From positions 823,788,397 to 823,852,396 of the forward strand of contig NC_081411.1 of NCBI RefSeq assembly GCF_030272615.1: a stretch of DNA of 64,000 nucleotides. Reading direction: 5' to 3'. Shown here piece by piece: positions 30,582-43,934 of this stretch. How positions within the stretch are numbered: position 1 is the stretch's first letter; each line of letters begins with the position of its first letter. The notes beneath the pieces were generated by a model. The model saw only the letters and a program-made list of their open reading frames with translations, was not told the origin of the DNA and did no database searches. The DNA comes from Cryptomeria japonica. Taxonomy: Eukaryota; Streptophyta; Pinopsida; Cupressales; Cupressaceae. The translations under genes were made by a program, and so were the position numbers.

Positions 30582-33486
30582 ATGGCGACTAACAGTTCAA
30601 GTTTATCCAGTTCTTTTGGAGCTATCTTTCGAAGGGATATTCTAAGGCTTGATGGAACAAATTACACAGTATGGAAGATTTAGATGGAGACTCATCTGAT
30701 ATGTCTTGGAAAGGAGATTTGGGAGATCACAAAGAATGGTGTCACACCCTATAATTCGAGATCTGACAATCCTCTTCTGGCTAACCTGGATAAGGAGCTT
30801 GAGAATGATTGTAGAGCAAGAGAAGCCCTCTTGTGTGCACTTTCTAATTAACAAATAATGGGATTAAAAGAAAAATCATTTGGAAAGGCCAAATGGGATA
30901 AGTTGGAGACTCCCAATGAAGGTGACCCTATAGTGAAGATTGCTAAACTTGATGGTTACTGGGTGAGATATGAAAACCTAAAGATGGAAGAAGATGAAAG
31001 GATTACAACATTCATGGAAAGAGTAAATGAGATTGTTATGACAATTCAATGTTGTGGTGGAACTTTGAGTGAAGATGAAATTGTTTCTAAAGTCCCAAGA
31101 GCCCTACCACTAGCTTACAAAATGAAGTCTACTGCTCTTAATGAATTGAGAAAAATGGCTAATACATCTGTCAATAGAGATACCCTGGTTGGGAAACTAT
31201 CTTCTTTTGAGCTTGAGGAATTTGGACCTTCCAGAGTTGTGAAGACTGAACCTGCTTTTCATGAATCCACATCTGCAACCGGTAAGCAAGACTGGAAAAC
31301 TTTATATGCAAATAAATTAGAAGATACGAAGAGAGAAGATGATGAGTTTGAGCAACTTGAAGCATTATTTGCTAGAAGACTACTAAAAGGACCGGTAGGA
31401 AGTAAGTATGAAGGAAAATAACCTTTTAAATGTTTTACATGTAATAATATTGGTCATTTTGCATCTCGATGTCCTGAAAGGAATTCAAGATTTGAAGAAA
31501 GAGTTAGAAGATCATTTAAGCCTAACCTTGGATATCAAAATAAATATAAATATAAGAAAAATAGAGACAAATCATGCTATATAGTGGATGAGGAAGGCAT
31601 TACTGATTCAGATGATGAACCGACAAAAGACTCTACTAGTGGATCCGAAAATGGGAAGGAATGGGTGTTCCTGGCTATCAAGGAAGATGATCCAACACTG
31701 GAAGAGAATGTACCTAAAGATAAGGCACTTGCTACTAAAATGGAAGACAAGGATGAATGGGTAATTGACAGTGGTTGTTCTTATCATATGACTGGAGATA
31801 AATGGAAGTTTCTGTCTTTGCAAGAATTTGATGGTGGACTAGTTAGATTTGGAGATGACAAGGCATGCATGATCAAAGGAAAAGGAACTATATCATTGGA
31901 TGGTAAGAACAATACTGACAATGTTTATTATGTTCAATGTTTGAAGCATAATATTTTGAGTGTAGGACAATTAGTAGATAAGGGATTTCAATTATAGTTC
32001 AAGGATGGAAAATGCAAAATCATTGACAGATCTGGCTTGGAGATTGCAACCGATACACTAACAAATGGTAATATATTTCATTTGAACTCCGGTGAGAAGA
32101 AATGTTTGATTAAATAGATTGATGAGAGTTGGCTATGGCATAAATGATTGTGTCATGTGAATTTTGATTGCATTGTAAAGATCAGTTCAACTAAGGCAAT
32201 TAGGGGTATACCTAAGATTATGAAGCCCTATAATTCGGTGTGTAAAGAATGTCAAATGGGTAAACAAGTCAGAATCTCTTTTAGGAGTATACAAGATAAA
32301 TCAAATGATATTCTTGATATTATTCATACTAATTTGTGTGGCATTGCTAGAGTTAAAAGTTTTCATGGTTATAGATATTTAATGCTAATCATTGATGATT
32401 ATTCTAGAATGACATGGGTTACTTTTTTGAGAGAAAAAATAGAAGAATTTGAAAAGTTTAAAATATTTAAGGCTAAAATGGAAACTAAGACAGGATTGAA
32501 GATTAAATGTTTGAGATCAGATCATGGTGGAGAATTCACATCCTATGAGTTTAATAACTTTTGTGACAAGTATTGTATAAGAAGACAATTTTTTGCTCCC
32601 CGGACACCTCAATAGAATGGAGTTGTGGAAAGGAAGAACATAACTATCTTGGATGTTGCTAGAACAATGATGATGGAAGCTAATATACCTTATATCTACA
32701 AGAGAGAAGCAACGAGAACAATGATTTATACATTCAATAGAGTACATATCAGAAAAGAAACCGGTAAGACACCTTATGAATTATGGTTTGGCAATACACC
32801 TACAGTTAAGCATTTTAGAAGTTTTGGTAGTAAATGTTATATCAGGAGAGATGATACTATTGTGAAATTTGATCCTAGATGTGATGAAGGAATATTTCTT
32901 GGTTATTATAATGAAATCAAAGCATATAGATATTATAAGAAGGGATTGCATAGAATTATAGAGAGTGATAATGTCAAAGGAGATGAGCTGACAAAAGTCA
33001 AATCAGAGTTTATGAGAAGGAACTGACAGTGAAAATGATTATATCTGAACTGGTAGTACCTTTACTAGAACAGAGAGTTGAATTAGTTACTTCGGCAACA
33101 TCAAAGAATTCTACAGTAACTAAAGAACAAGGAAGAGGATTAGAGAGTCAGAAGACTCCTAGGTATGTGAGATTGAATCATTTTGAAGATCAAATCATTG
33201 GGGATAAGAGCAATAGAGTGATGACAAGAAGAAGACTGACAACTAATGAGGTATGTTTAATTTCACAAGTTGAACAGGTATCTGAATTGAGGCATGCAAA
33301 GATGAACATTGGTTAAAAGCTATGGAAGAAGAATTAGATCAGATTGAGAATAATAACACATGGACTTTGGTTCCCCAGCCTAAAAATAAAAATGTTATTA
33401 AAACTAAATGGGTTTTTAAGAATAAATTGAATGAGGATGGTCAAGTTATAAGGAATAAGGCTAGATTGGTTTGAAAAGGATATTTT
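30582..33486 (+). pseudogene. Element F gag-pol, part 1 (gag to start of RT)
   Basis: Start ATG 30582 (MATNSSSLSSSF). Gag includes LDGTNYTVWKI and the UBN2-like region to about 31370; the knuckle CFTCNNIGHFASRC is at 31432-31473. Protease DSGCSYHMTGDKWKF is at 31768. Integrase HHCC zinc region is at 32120-32260. The catalytic core has HTNLCGI where HTDLCGP is expected, so the first Asp is Asn; RSDHGGEF and VVERKN are kept. Then come the FDPRCDEGIFLGYY domain and the RT start ([29 protein letters not shown]). Stops are at 30678, 31420, 31996, 32115, 32145 and 32613 approximately, with a frameshift near 33025. Element H splits the gene after KGYF. Confidence 0.9.
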
Positions 33487-34900
33487 TGTTGGCATTTGTA
33501 TGAAGATTACATTAATAATATGATTATGTTGTCATTGATGTCATTTAACTAGTAATTTTATTGTTGTAATGATGTTTTGTAACTGGTAGGAAGAGCTAAG
33601 TGAAAGGAGATTGTAACCAGTAGGTAAGTTTGTGGAGTGAACCAATATTGCTAAGTATTAGAGAGTCGAACCGGTAAACCCTACCTATTGTTTTGATAAA
33701 CCCTAACCGATTAAGTTTGGTGAATTGGTTATATTGGTTTATGATCGGATAATGAGTGGTAATGATTATAAAACGTATGTATATTGTATGAAGAGAGATT
33801 CAAAGATTTTTTGGTGCGTTGAGTTAATATTTTGGTCTAGGGAATGAGCAAGTATATTGCATGTAATGCAAAGCCCATGATGAGTTACTAAGTTTGATGA
33901 AGCGGTGATCAAGGAGCGGTTGAGGTTTTCTAGAATAATGTGTAGAGATTGTTATGTAATCCAACGGTCATACCTGCACCGACTTATTTGTAATCTCTAT
34001 GAGAATTAGGTTTTTGTTGTGTTATTGACCTAATTGATTTGTTTATAAGGTCGATGATTTGATTTAGTTTAAGTGTTCACAAAGATCAGTTGAGTGTGTG
34101 GTTGCCAAACTAGATGATGTATCTATAGTTTGAGTAAAGGTAGATAGGAGAATGAAAAGGATCAGAACAAGCAAGTGAAGTTGTATGCAAACATATCAAC
34201 AAACTCCTATTGTTTTCTAACAATTACAACAGTTAAATCCCCCAACCAAGTAAGCTCTAACAAGCTTGGTGTTATTCAAATCCTCTAACTAGGTGATCCA
34301 TTAGCTTGGATTCTAAATCCTTTACAAAGGTTACTCCTCATAGGATATTTCTTTTAACAAGGTATTATAGTCAATCCCTTAACCGAGTGGTCCCTAATAG
34401 GATCTGTTCTTAACAAGACTTTTTGTAAAAGCTTTAACAGGCTTGGCTCCTAATAGGGTGAACTTCAGGAGAGTTCAGATAGTTATCTTATGAGTCTCAT
34501 CTAACCATGATTTTTACCATTTGGGTTTCCACGTCAAAAAATATTGTGTCAATTGGTGAATGTTTGTGTCATTATGTTTCTATGGTTGAATTACTTAACT
34601 ACTTATTTCACTTTGATAAGTTATGATAACTGACAATAATATGAAATGAGGTTATACTTATGTCAGTAAAAGTATTTAGATTTTTGTGAGTTACAAGTTG
34701 TTTACTGTTATCTGTCATAACAGTCAACTGGTTTATCTTAACATTTTTATTATTTTGATAGAGATATTTAATTGATAGTTCTAAGTTTATTTGAGATGTT
34801 ATTTCTGAGATTGGTGAAGTTAATATCAATTTTTCTATGTACTGATTCACCCCCACTCCTCAGTAGTTGACCGGATCCTTGTTCTATCATCATACCATCA
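33487..34900 (+). mobile_element. 5' LTR of copia element H
   Basis: 1,414 bp, TGTTGGCATTTG to CATACCATCA. H is inserted in the RT of F: F reads GGATATTTT before it and ATTCTCAG after it, giving the target copies ATTTT (33482-33486) and ATTCT (40796-40800). By eye the two LTRs of H differ by about 6 percent in their first 135 bp. Confidence 0.95.
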
Positions 34901-34902
34901 AT

Positions 34903-34914
34903 TGGTATCAGAGC
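34903..34914 (+). promoter_or_regulatory. Primer binding site of element H
   Basis: TGGTATCAGAGC, complementary to initiator methionine tRNA. Confidence 0.95.
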
Positions 34915-34970
34915 ATCTCAGGTCCTCTAAGGTCCAAGCCTAAGAGTTTGAGGTAAAGATCTTGTAGATC

Positions 34971-37900
34971 ATGATGAAGAAGGAAGGTTCGAAGTTTAAT
35001 AGAGAGAACTATAGAATATGGAGTGATAGAATGAAAATTTATATCAAGAGTCTTGGAAATTAATATTGGGAACATGTTAATACTCAATATGTTGCACCTA
35101 GTGGGACTATGACTGATGATCAGAAGAAAGAGAAACAAGAAAACAATCAAGCACTAGAGGCTACTATCAGTTCTTTGTCTGATGTAGAATATGTTGATGT
35201 CCATGGTTCGAAGACTGCATATGATGTATGGAAGAAACTTGAAGATATTTATAGCGGTGATGAACATGTGAAGATTACCAAGGAAAAGAGTCTAAGAGGG
35301 AAGTTTGATGACATGCAGATGGTTGAAGGTGAGAATATTCAACAATATGGTCAAAGGATAAAAGTGATAGTTGGTGAGATCAAAAGTGTTGGTGGTAAAA
35401 TGGATGATTCCACAATGATTACTAAGGTGTTGAGAACCCTACTCCCGGTCTATGCTATCCAAGTTACAGCCATTCATGAGATGAAATATATTAACAAAAC
35501 TAAGGTAACCCTTGACTCCATCATTGGTAAGCTTACTGCTTTTGAATTAAATGGTTATGATGGTAGGGTTCAGAAATCTAAATCAACATTTAGAGCTTCT
35601 GTTTCCAACCCATCTATGAAGAAAAACAGAGATATTAGTCACTGTCATGAATCTAGATCCAATAGATAAATTGATGATGAAGACAATTTAGTTGAGCTTG
35701 AAGCAGTGTTGGCCAAGCGATTGCCCAGACGTACCGATAAATATAGAGGTATATTACCATTGAAATGTTTTGTATGCAACAAGATTGGACACATAGCTAC
35801 TAACTATCCTAATAGTGATAATGAGTACAAGCGAGAGAAGTTCAAGAAGTACAAGGGAAAAGGAAAAAGATACTGTCTTATTGCAGTTGATGGTGGTATC
35901 ACTGATGAAAAATCTGATTGTGATGGTAATGAAGAAATTGTGTTTGTAGTCATTAAAGAGGAGATATCTGATGAGAAAGCTTTAGTTTCTCGCATGGATA
36001 ATTATGGTGATTGGATCACTGATAGTGGTTGTTCACATCACATGATCGGTGATAGGAGCAAATTTCTTTCTTTGAACGAATTTGATGGCAGAGTTGTAAG
36101 ATTTGGTAATGACTCACCCTGCATGGTTAAAGGTAAGGGAACTATTTATCTTAATGGAAAGAGCAGTGCAGATGATGTCTATTGGGTTGAAGGTCTAAAG
36201 CATAATCTTTTGAGTGTTTCCCAACTCAATGACAAAGGATATCCATTGGAGTTTAAAAATGGTATGTGCAAAATCTATGGGAGAAAAGGTGAACTGATTT
36301 TAACTGGCAAGTAGACTAAAGGTAACCCATTTCACCTAAATCCTAAATTCAAAAACTATTTAATTACTAAAATAGATGATAGTTGGCTTTGGCATAGGAG
36401 TTTTTGTCATATAAATTTTGATAACATTTTTAAAGTGATTAAGTTAAAGTCAGTGAGAGGTTTGCCTCAGTTGGACAAACTGGTTAATGCTCTATGTAAG
36501 GAATGTCAATTGGGAAAGATGACATCCTCAACTTTCAAGATAAAATATTTTTTAGTAGAGCATCTGTTAGATTTAGTTTATACAGACCTATGTGGACCAA
36601 TAAGGACTAAAAGTATTCAAGGTAATAGATATTTCATGATCTTCATTGATGATTGCTCAAGGATGATGTGGGTCACATTCTTGAAAGACAAAATAGAGGC
36701 ATTTAGTAAGTTCAAGGCATTCAGGGCCTTAGCTAAAAAGGAGAGTGGAAAGAAAATAAAGTGTTTGAGGATTGATCAAGGCAAAGAATTCACTTCTGAA
36801 GAATTAACTAGATATTGTGAAGTGAATGGTATCAAACTACAACTTTCTGCACCAAGGACACCACAGTTGAATGGTATTGTAGAGAGAAACAACCTATTAG
36901 TTGTTGAAGCTTCTATGACGATGTTGATACAAGGAGGTGCAACAAAGACTTTCTGGAGAGAAGTTGTTAGCACAATTGTCTACACAATGAACAAGAGTTT
37001 GGTAAAAAGAGGTAAGGAAAAGACCCCTTATGAATACTGGTATCGTAGATCACCTAACGTTAGTTATTTGAAGATATTTGGAAGAAAATTTTTTATTAAG
37101 AGAGGTGACTATATTACCAAGTTTGAGGCTAAAAGTGATGAAGGTATATTTCTTGGTTATTCCACTAAGAGTAAGGCCTACAAATGCTATAACAACTAGA
37201 CATAGAGAATCATTGAAAGTGTTGATGTTCAAGTGGATGAATATCCTAGAGTATGAGGGGAAACCAGTGTGGAGAAAAAGGATGAAGATCCTTGCATTTT
37301 GTTTTTCAAACCGGAACCTGTGAAACCTAAAACTGGTAAAGCAAATACTAATGTACCAGTTCAACTGGAATAATGAGATTCAGAAGAAGAGGATGATAAT
37401 AAAGAAAATGAACCTAAAGATAATGATCATGTTATTCTAAGGTATGTGAGACTCAATCACAATCCTAAACAGATTATTGGAGATAAGGACACTGGTGTGC
37501 TAACCAGAAGAAGAATCAGAGAAAATTCTTGCATGATCTCTACAATTGAGCTTAGATTTGGTAAGGAAGCATTTGGTGATGATCATTGGGTTAAAGCTAT
37601 GGAGGAGGAGCTTGAACAAATTGAGAAGAACAACACATGGAATCTAGTATCCCGACCGATAAATAAAAAATGTGATAGGTACTAACTGGGTTTTCAAGAA
37701 CAAGCTGAATGAAGACAATGTTGTAGTTCGCAACAAAGCTAGATTGGTTTGCAAAGGTTATGCACAAGAAGAAGGAGAAGATTATGGAGAGAGTTTTGCA
37801 ATAGTGGCTAGACTGGAAGGTGTTAGAACCTTACTGGCTTTTGCAGCTCATAAAGGATTCAAAGTATATCAGATGGAGGTAAAGTCAACATTTTTGAATG

Positions 37901-39084
37901 TAATACTGAAAGAAGAAGTATACATTGAGCAACCAGATGGTTATGCTTTGACTGATGAAAAGGATATGGTATGTAAGTTGCACAAAGCACTATATGGATT
38001 AAAGCAAGCACTGAGAGCATGGTATGAAAGACTTCATTCACACCTAATGAAGATAGGTTTTCAGAGATCCAGTGAGGATAGCAACATATATCTCAAATCT
38101 GATGGAGATAAAATACTGGTTAGTGAAGTGTTCATAGATGATATCATATTTGGAGGAAATGATGACATGAGCAATGACTTTTGAAATGAAATGAAAAGTG
38201 AGTTTGAAATGTCTCTAGTTGGAAAGATAAATTTTTTCATAGGTTTGAAAATCTAGCGAATGAAGAGTGGTATTTTCATCACACAGTCTAAGTATGTGAA
38301 GGAAGTATTAAAGACATTTGGTCTGAGTAACTATAAACCAGTTGGGACACGAATGGTTATAGGTTGTAAGTTGTCTAAGGAAGATGAGGCCACATATTTT
38401 GATGAGAAGGAGTACAGGTCAATAATTGGAAAATTGCACTATGTCATTCATATCAGAGTGGATATAGCTCATGTAGTTGGTCTAGTTGCTAGATTCTAGA
38501 AGTATCCGAAGGAAACACATTTGATAGCAACCAAGAGGATTTTCAAATATTTTAAAGGTACCGTTGACTATGGATTATGGTATCCATATGAAGGAAACTT
38601 TGACTTGAAGGTGTACATAGATGCAAATTGGGCAAGTAATGTTGATGACCGAAAAGGTACAACCGGTGGAGCATTATTTCTTGGAGGAAGACTTTTTTCA
38701 TGGAGTAGCAAAAAGAAGAGTTGTATTTCACAGTCTATTGTTGAAGCTGAGTACGTTGCTTCTTATATGAATTGTACCAAGGCTATCTAGATGAGACACA
38801 TTTTGTAAGGTTTTAAGATGAAGTTTACAGAACCTGTAAAGATCTTATGTGACAATACGAGTGCCATTAATATTTCAAAGAACCATGTCTTGCATGCACG
38901 AACCAAGCACATTGAATTGAAGTATCATTTCTTGATGGAAAAAGTGCAGAGTAAAGATGTGATCTTAGAGCATGTTTCTACCAAGGAGCAACTTGCAAAT
39001 ATCTTTACTAAACCTCTGCCTAAGGCTACTTTTGAGTATCTTAGAAGTCAGCTAGGGGTTGTACCCCTTCACAAGGTAAATTGA
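34971..39084 (+). pseudogene. Element H gag-pol polyprotein (Ty1/copia), broken but complete in layout
   Basis: Start ATG 34971; end TGA 39082-39084 after PLHKVN. Gag UBN2-like region to about 35700; knuckle CFVCNKIGHIATNY (last Cys lost); protease DSGCSHHMIGD (36017); GAG-pre-integrase LWHRSFCHINFDN; integrase with YTDLCGPI, RIDQGKEFT and [20 protein letters not shown] (normally MDVKSTFLNG) and FIDDIIFGG; RNase H YIDANWASNVDDRK, VEAEYVASYMNCTKAI, LCDNTSAINISKN, HARTKHIELKYHF. One extra A in an A6 run near 37665 shifts the frame at the start of RT. About ten stops are scattered through it (for example 35667, 36312, 37197, 38182, 38497). It is the most complete copia copy in the window. Confidence 0.93.
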
Positions 39085-39239
39085 GGATGATGTATATTAC
39101 ATCAGTCCCAGAGTTACTTGCAAACTTTTACAACATGATTGATGTAGAAGTGGAGTTATTCCACAAAGGGAGCATCAAGTTGCAGGCTGTTGATGTTGAA
39201 CAGTGAAGTTTTACATTGCATGTTTTACATTCAATTTGG

Positions 39240-39384
39240 CATTGTTGTCAAAGGGGGAGAAGAACTAGAGACATGTTGAAGACAAGGAGAGTACATAGTA
39301 AAATATAAACCATGATTCCTATTCACAATCACAACAATCAATGGTATTGATATTTGTATTGTCATCAATACCAAAGGGGGAGAT
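39240..39384 (+). promoter_or_regulatory. Two polypurine tracts of element H
   Basis: CAAAGGGGGAGAAGAAC at about 39248 and CCAAAGGGGGAGAT at 39371-39384, the second directly before the 3' LTR. Confidence 0.8.
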
Positions 39385-40795
39385 TGTTGGCATTTGCATG
39401 AAGATTGCATTAATGATATGATTATGTTGTCATTGATGTCAATTAACTAGTAATGCTATTGTTGTAATGATGTTTTGTAACCGGTAGGAGGAGCTAAGTG
39501 AAAGGAGACTGTAACCGGTAGGTAAGTTTGTGGAGTGAACCGGTATTGCTAAGCATTAGAGAGTTGAACCGGTAAACCCTACCTGTTGTTTTGATAAACC
39601 CTAAACGATTAAGTTTGGTGAATTGGTTATATTGGTTTATGATCGGATAATGAGTGGTAATGATTATGACATGTATGTATATTGTATGAAGAGAGATTCG
39701 AAGAGTTTTGGTGCGTTGAGTTAATATTTTTCTCTAGGGAATGAGCAAGTATATTGCATGTAATGCAAACTATGTGATGAGTTACTACGTTCGATGAAGT
39801 GGTGATCAAGGAGAGGTTGATGATTTCTTGAATAATGTGTAGATATTATTATGTATTCCAATGGTCATACATGAACCTACTTGTTTTTAATCTCTATGAG
39901 AATTAGGTTTTTATCGTGTTACCGACCTAATTGATTTATTTATAAGGTCAATGATTTGTTTTAGTTTAAGTGTTGGCAAAGATCAGTTGACTATGTGGTT
40001 GTCAAACAAGATGATGTATCTATAGTTTGAGTAAAAATAGATAGGATGATAAAAATGATCTAAACAAGCAAGTGAAGTTCTATTCAAACAGATTAGCAAA
40101 CTTATGTTGTTTTCTAACAATTACAACATTTAAATCCCCTAACCGGGTAAGTTCTAACAAGAATGGTGTTATTCAAATCCTCTAACTAGGTGATCCATTA
40201 GCTTGGATTCTAAATCCTTTACAAAGGTTACTCCTCATAAGGTATTTCTTATAACAAGGCATTATAGTCAATCCCTTAACCGGGTGGTCCCTAACAGGAT
40301 CTGTTCTTAACATGACTTTTTGTAAAAGCTTTAACAGGCTTGGATCCTAGCAGGGCGAACTTCAAAAGAGTTTAGATAGTTATCTTGTGAGTCTCATCTC
40401 ATCATGGTTTTTCCCATTTGGGTTTTCACATCAAAAAATATTGTGTCAAGTGGTGAATGTTTGTGTGGTTATTTTTCTATGGTTGGATTGCTTAACTACT
40501 TATTTCACTTTGATAAGTTATGGTAATCGACAACAATATGAAATGATGTTTTACTTATGTGAGTAAAAGTATTTGGATGTTTTTGAGTTGCAAGTTGTTT
40601 ATTGTTATCTATTGTAACAGTCAACCGATTTATCTTAATAGTTTTATTACTCTGATAGAGATATTGCATTGATAGTTCTAAGTTTACTTGAGAGGTTATT
40701 TATGAGATTGGTGAAGTTAATATCAGTTTTTCTATCTACTGATTCACCCCCCTCTTAGTAGTTGACCAGATCCTTGTTCTTTCATCATACCATTG
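39385..40795 (+). mobile_element. 3' LTR of copia element H
   Basis: 1,411 bp, TGTTGGCATTTGCATG to ATACCATTG, where the final CA has become TG. It pairs with 33487-34900. Element F's RT resumes immediately afterwards with the target copy ATTCT. Confidence 0.93.
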
Positions 40796-41777
40796 ATTCT
40801 CAGAAGGAAGGTATTGATTATGGAGAGACTTTTGCACTTGTAGCTAGGATTGAAGCTATAAGATTATTTCTTGCCTTTGCTGCTTAAAAAAAATACAAGG
40901 TTTATCAAATGGATGTTAAATGTGCTTTTTTGAATGGGGATCTTGATGAGGAAGTTTATATTGAGAAACTTGATGGGTTTTCACTATCAAATGATACAGA
41001 TATGGTTTGTAGGTTAAGGAAAGCTTTATATGAATTGAAACAAGCACCTAGAGCATGGTATGCAAGGTTGGATAAATATCTTTTGAAGCTTGGTTTTACT
41101 AAGGGTAGTACTGACAGTAATTTATATTATTAAATTATTGTTGATGATATACTGATTATTGAAGTATTTGTTGATGACATTAATTTTGGAGGTGAAGATA
41201 AGTTATGCATAGAATTTTCTAAGAACATGGAGAAAGAATTTGAAATGTCTATGATTGGTGAGATGAATTTTTTCTTAGGTTTGCAGACTAATGAGACTGA
41301 AAAAGGTATTTTTATCTATCAAACTAAATATGCTAAGGACTTATTGAAGAAATTTAGTATGGGAGATTCTAAACCGATAACTACTCCTATGGTTACAAGT
41401 GAGAAATTGACAAGCAAAAATGTTTTTGCATTGGTAAATCCTACAAGATACAAATCTATGATTGGAGGTCTTCTTTATTTGACTCAGACTAGGCCTTACA
41501 TTATGAATGTTGTTTGTATTGTTTCAAGATTTTAAAGTCATCCTAGAGAAAATCATGAAATGGCGATGAAAAATATTTTTAGATACTTGCAAGGTACATC
41601 AGAATATGGCTTGTGGTACCCTAAAGATGATAACTTTAATTTTTGTGCATATATAGATGCTGATTGGGATGGAGATGTTGATGACCGGAAAAGCACTTCT
41701 GGTGGAGCTTTCTTTCTTGGAAAGAAGTTGGTTTCATGGATAAAAAATAAGCAGTCATGTAGTTCTCTATCCACTTT
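40796..41777 (+). pseudogene. Element F pol, part 2 (RT and RNase H, truncated)
   Basis: Continues the RT split by [21 protein letters not shown], then [29 protein letters not shown] (FVDD box), then RNase H YIDADWDGDVDDRKSTSGGA and KQSCSSLST. Stops are at about 40885, 41132 and 41535. The reading is cut in RNase H at about 41777, where minus-strand gypsy I begins, so F has no 3' LTR here. Confidence 0.9.
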
Positions 41778-41786
41778 GTGAACTAG

Positions 41787-43864
41787 CTTGCACCTCTTAG
41801 ATTGTCTGATAGGTCCTCAATCCTTGGCATGGGAAACTGGTACCTTATATTAATCTTGTTGATTGCTTTGGAGTCCGTGTACATTATCCATTTGCCTCCC
41901 TTTTTAGGCACTAACATAGTAGGAACACCACATGGACTGAAACTCTTCTTGTTAAACCCTTTGTCCAAGAGTTCTTGCACTTGTTTGGCGATCTCTTCAT
42001 TTTGACTAGGTGTCATTTTGTAGGCAGCTTTGTTTGGCAAATTAGCCCCTAGTATTAAGTCTATTTGATGATTCATATCTCTTATTAGAGGCAAATAATT
42101 AGGTATGTCATCCCCTATCACTTTTGCATATTGTTTGATTAGACCTTGCACCTCTTGAGGCACTTCACTCATTGGATCCGCCTTAGCTTCATCTCTAGGC
42201 TTCAACACTATAGCATGGCCTTGATGACCTTCTTGTTTCAACACTTTGAGAAAATCTTTTCCTCTCATTGGCATCACACTTGAGCCTATTTTATTTTCTT
42301 CCTTTGGTTCAGGTAGTGGATCCATTTAACACTTCTTCCCATTCTTGATGATAAGATAGTTGTTCTTCTCCCCATCATGAGTACCTCTCACATCATATTG
42401 CCATGGATGACCCAACAACAATTGACAAGAATCCATAGGCAATATGTCTAATAGTAATCTATCCTTATACTCACCAATTTCAAAATCCACCCATGCTTGT
42501 TCATCAACCAATACATGTTGACCCTGCTTGAGCCATGATACCTTGTAAGGAGTGAGATGAGGCAATCTTTTTAGTTTGAGTTTGTCCACCATTTCAGCTG
42601 TGACAATATTCTCAGTGGAACCTGAATCTACAATCACTTTACAAATCTTCCCATGTGACCTACACGTGGTCCTAAACAAGCTTTTCCTTTGTGGTGGCTC
42701 TTGAGCTTGGGGTATCTTGAGCATTTTTCTCCTCATCATCAAGTTTTCTCCATCTCTCATTGGCCTTGCCTTTCTGATTGAAGAAGTTACACTCTAAGTG
42801 TCCTCCTCTTGCAACAATTGAGTTCTTATTTCCCCCATGTATGATCTTGTGGAGCTGGAGGCTTTTCCCAGGCACTTACTTATGGTATGCCCAGCTTTAT
42901 TGCAATGATAACACCTATCGGTGAAGACTGTATTTCCTCTTCCTAAAATTGCTCCTTCCTCTATAGGATCCTCTAAGTGCTCCTCTTTGAGATTCCCCAC
43001 TACCTTCTTGGCCTTGTTGCTCTTCATTTCTTGGTGATTTTTGCCTTCTACCAAAGTTCCCTATACCTCTGAAATTCTTACCTCCCCTATGTTTCTAATT
43101 TTGTTCACTCCTCCTTTTGATCTTCTCTTCTGCCCTTAGGGCCAACTGAAAAAACACTTATGGACAATGTCTGGTGTGAGGATACTTACCTCATCTTGTA
43201 TATTCTATCTAAGGCCATTCATGTACTTGGCCAACTTCTTCACTTCATTCTCATGCTTCCTAGCCCTCAAACTGAGTTTGTGGAATTTTTCAGTGTATAC
43301 ATTAACATCTAACTCCCTTTGCTTTAGATTTTGCAGTCTCTTATGGATTTGAACTTCATAATCTTCTAGAAGGAATTGTGCCTTAATTTTGATCTTCATA
43401 CGCTCCCATGAATTTACCTTCTTTTTTCCTTCTTGTATCCTTTCTTCTTGCATCATATTCCACCAAACTAATGTGGATCCTCTCATTCTTTATTTGGCCA
43501 CATTGACTCTTTTCTCTTCTGCTACCTCTTTGTAATCAAAGTGATTATTGAGAGCCTCTATCCAATCTAACAACTCTTCTCCATTGAGGTTTCCTCCATA
43601 TGTGGGTAATCCATCCAAGTTGTGTTTAGAAATGGATTTGACTGTGTCCAAGAATATATTTTGATCTTGAGGCATGGCTACTGCTATTGGTTCCTCTCCA
43701 TCTTCCACTTCTTCATCAATATCATCACCCCATTCTATCTTAACCTTCTCCTTCTCCTTCTTAACCTCTCTGGTTCCTCTACTTCCTTCTACATCCTTCA
43801 ATCCTTGTAACATCTCTACCACCAACTATCAAATGGCTTATGGAGTCATTGCCTTTGGAGGCAT
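41787..43864 (-). pseudogene. Gypsy I, left part: gag, zinc knuckle, protease, start of RT
   Basis: One minus frame from ATG 43864 (MPPKAMTP, then stops). Gag domain (WIEALNNHFDYKEVAEEKR, TLVWWNMMQEERIQ, LLEDYEVQIHKRLQNL) at about 43640-43210; knuckle CYHCNKAGHTISKC at 42870-42915; protease VIVDSGSTENIVTAEMVDKL at 42620; RT start KKSFSPCGVPTMLVPKKGGK, RYQFPMPRIEDL to about 41787. In-frame stops are at about 43490, 43205 and 42326. RT ends abruptly before the catalytic FSKIDL block, at the junction with F. This is the 5' half of a Ty3/gypsy element that reads leftward from its LTR. Confidence 0.87.
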
Positions 43865-43918
43865 TGAACTTGCTTCTGATTCTTCACAATCTGACAGACA
43901 CCAAATATTTCAAAGAAT

Positions 43919-43931
43919 GGCTCTGATACCA
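43919..43931 (-). promoter_or_regulatory. Primer binding site of gypsy I
   Basis: The minus strand reads TGGTATCAGAGCC, four bases inside the LTR end CTCTGCATCA. It shows the LTR is used as a 5' LTR for the gag on its left. Confidence 0.88.
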
Positions 43932-43934
43932 CTC

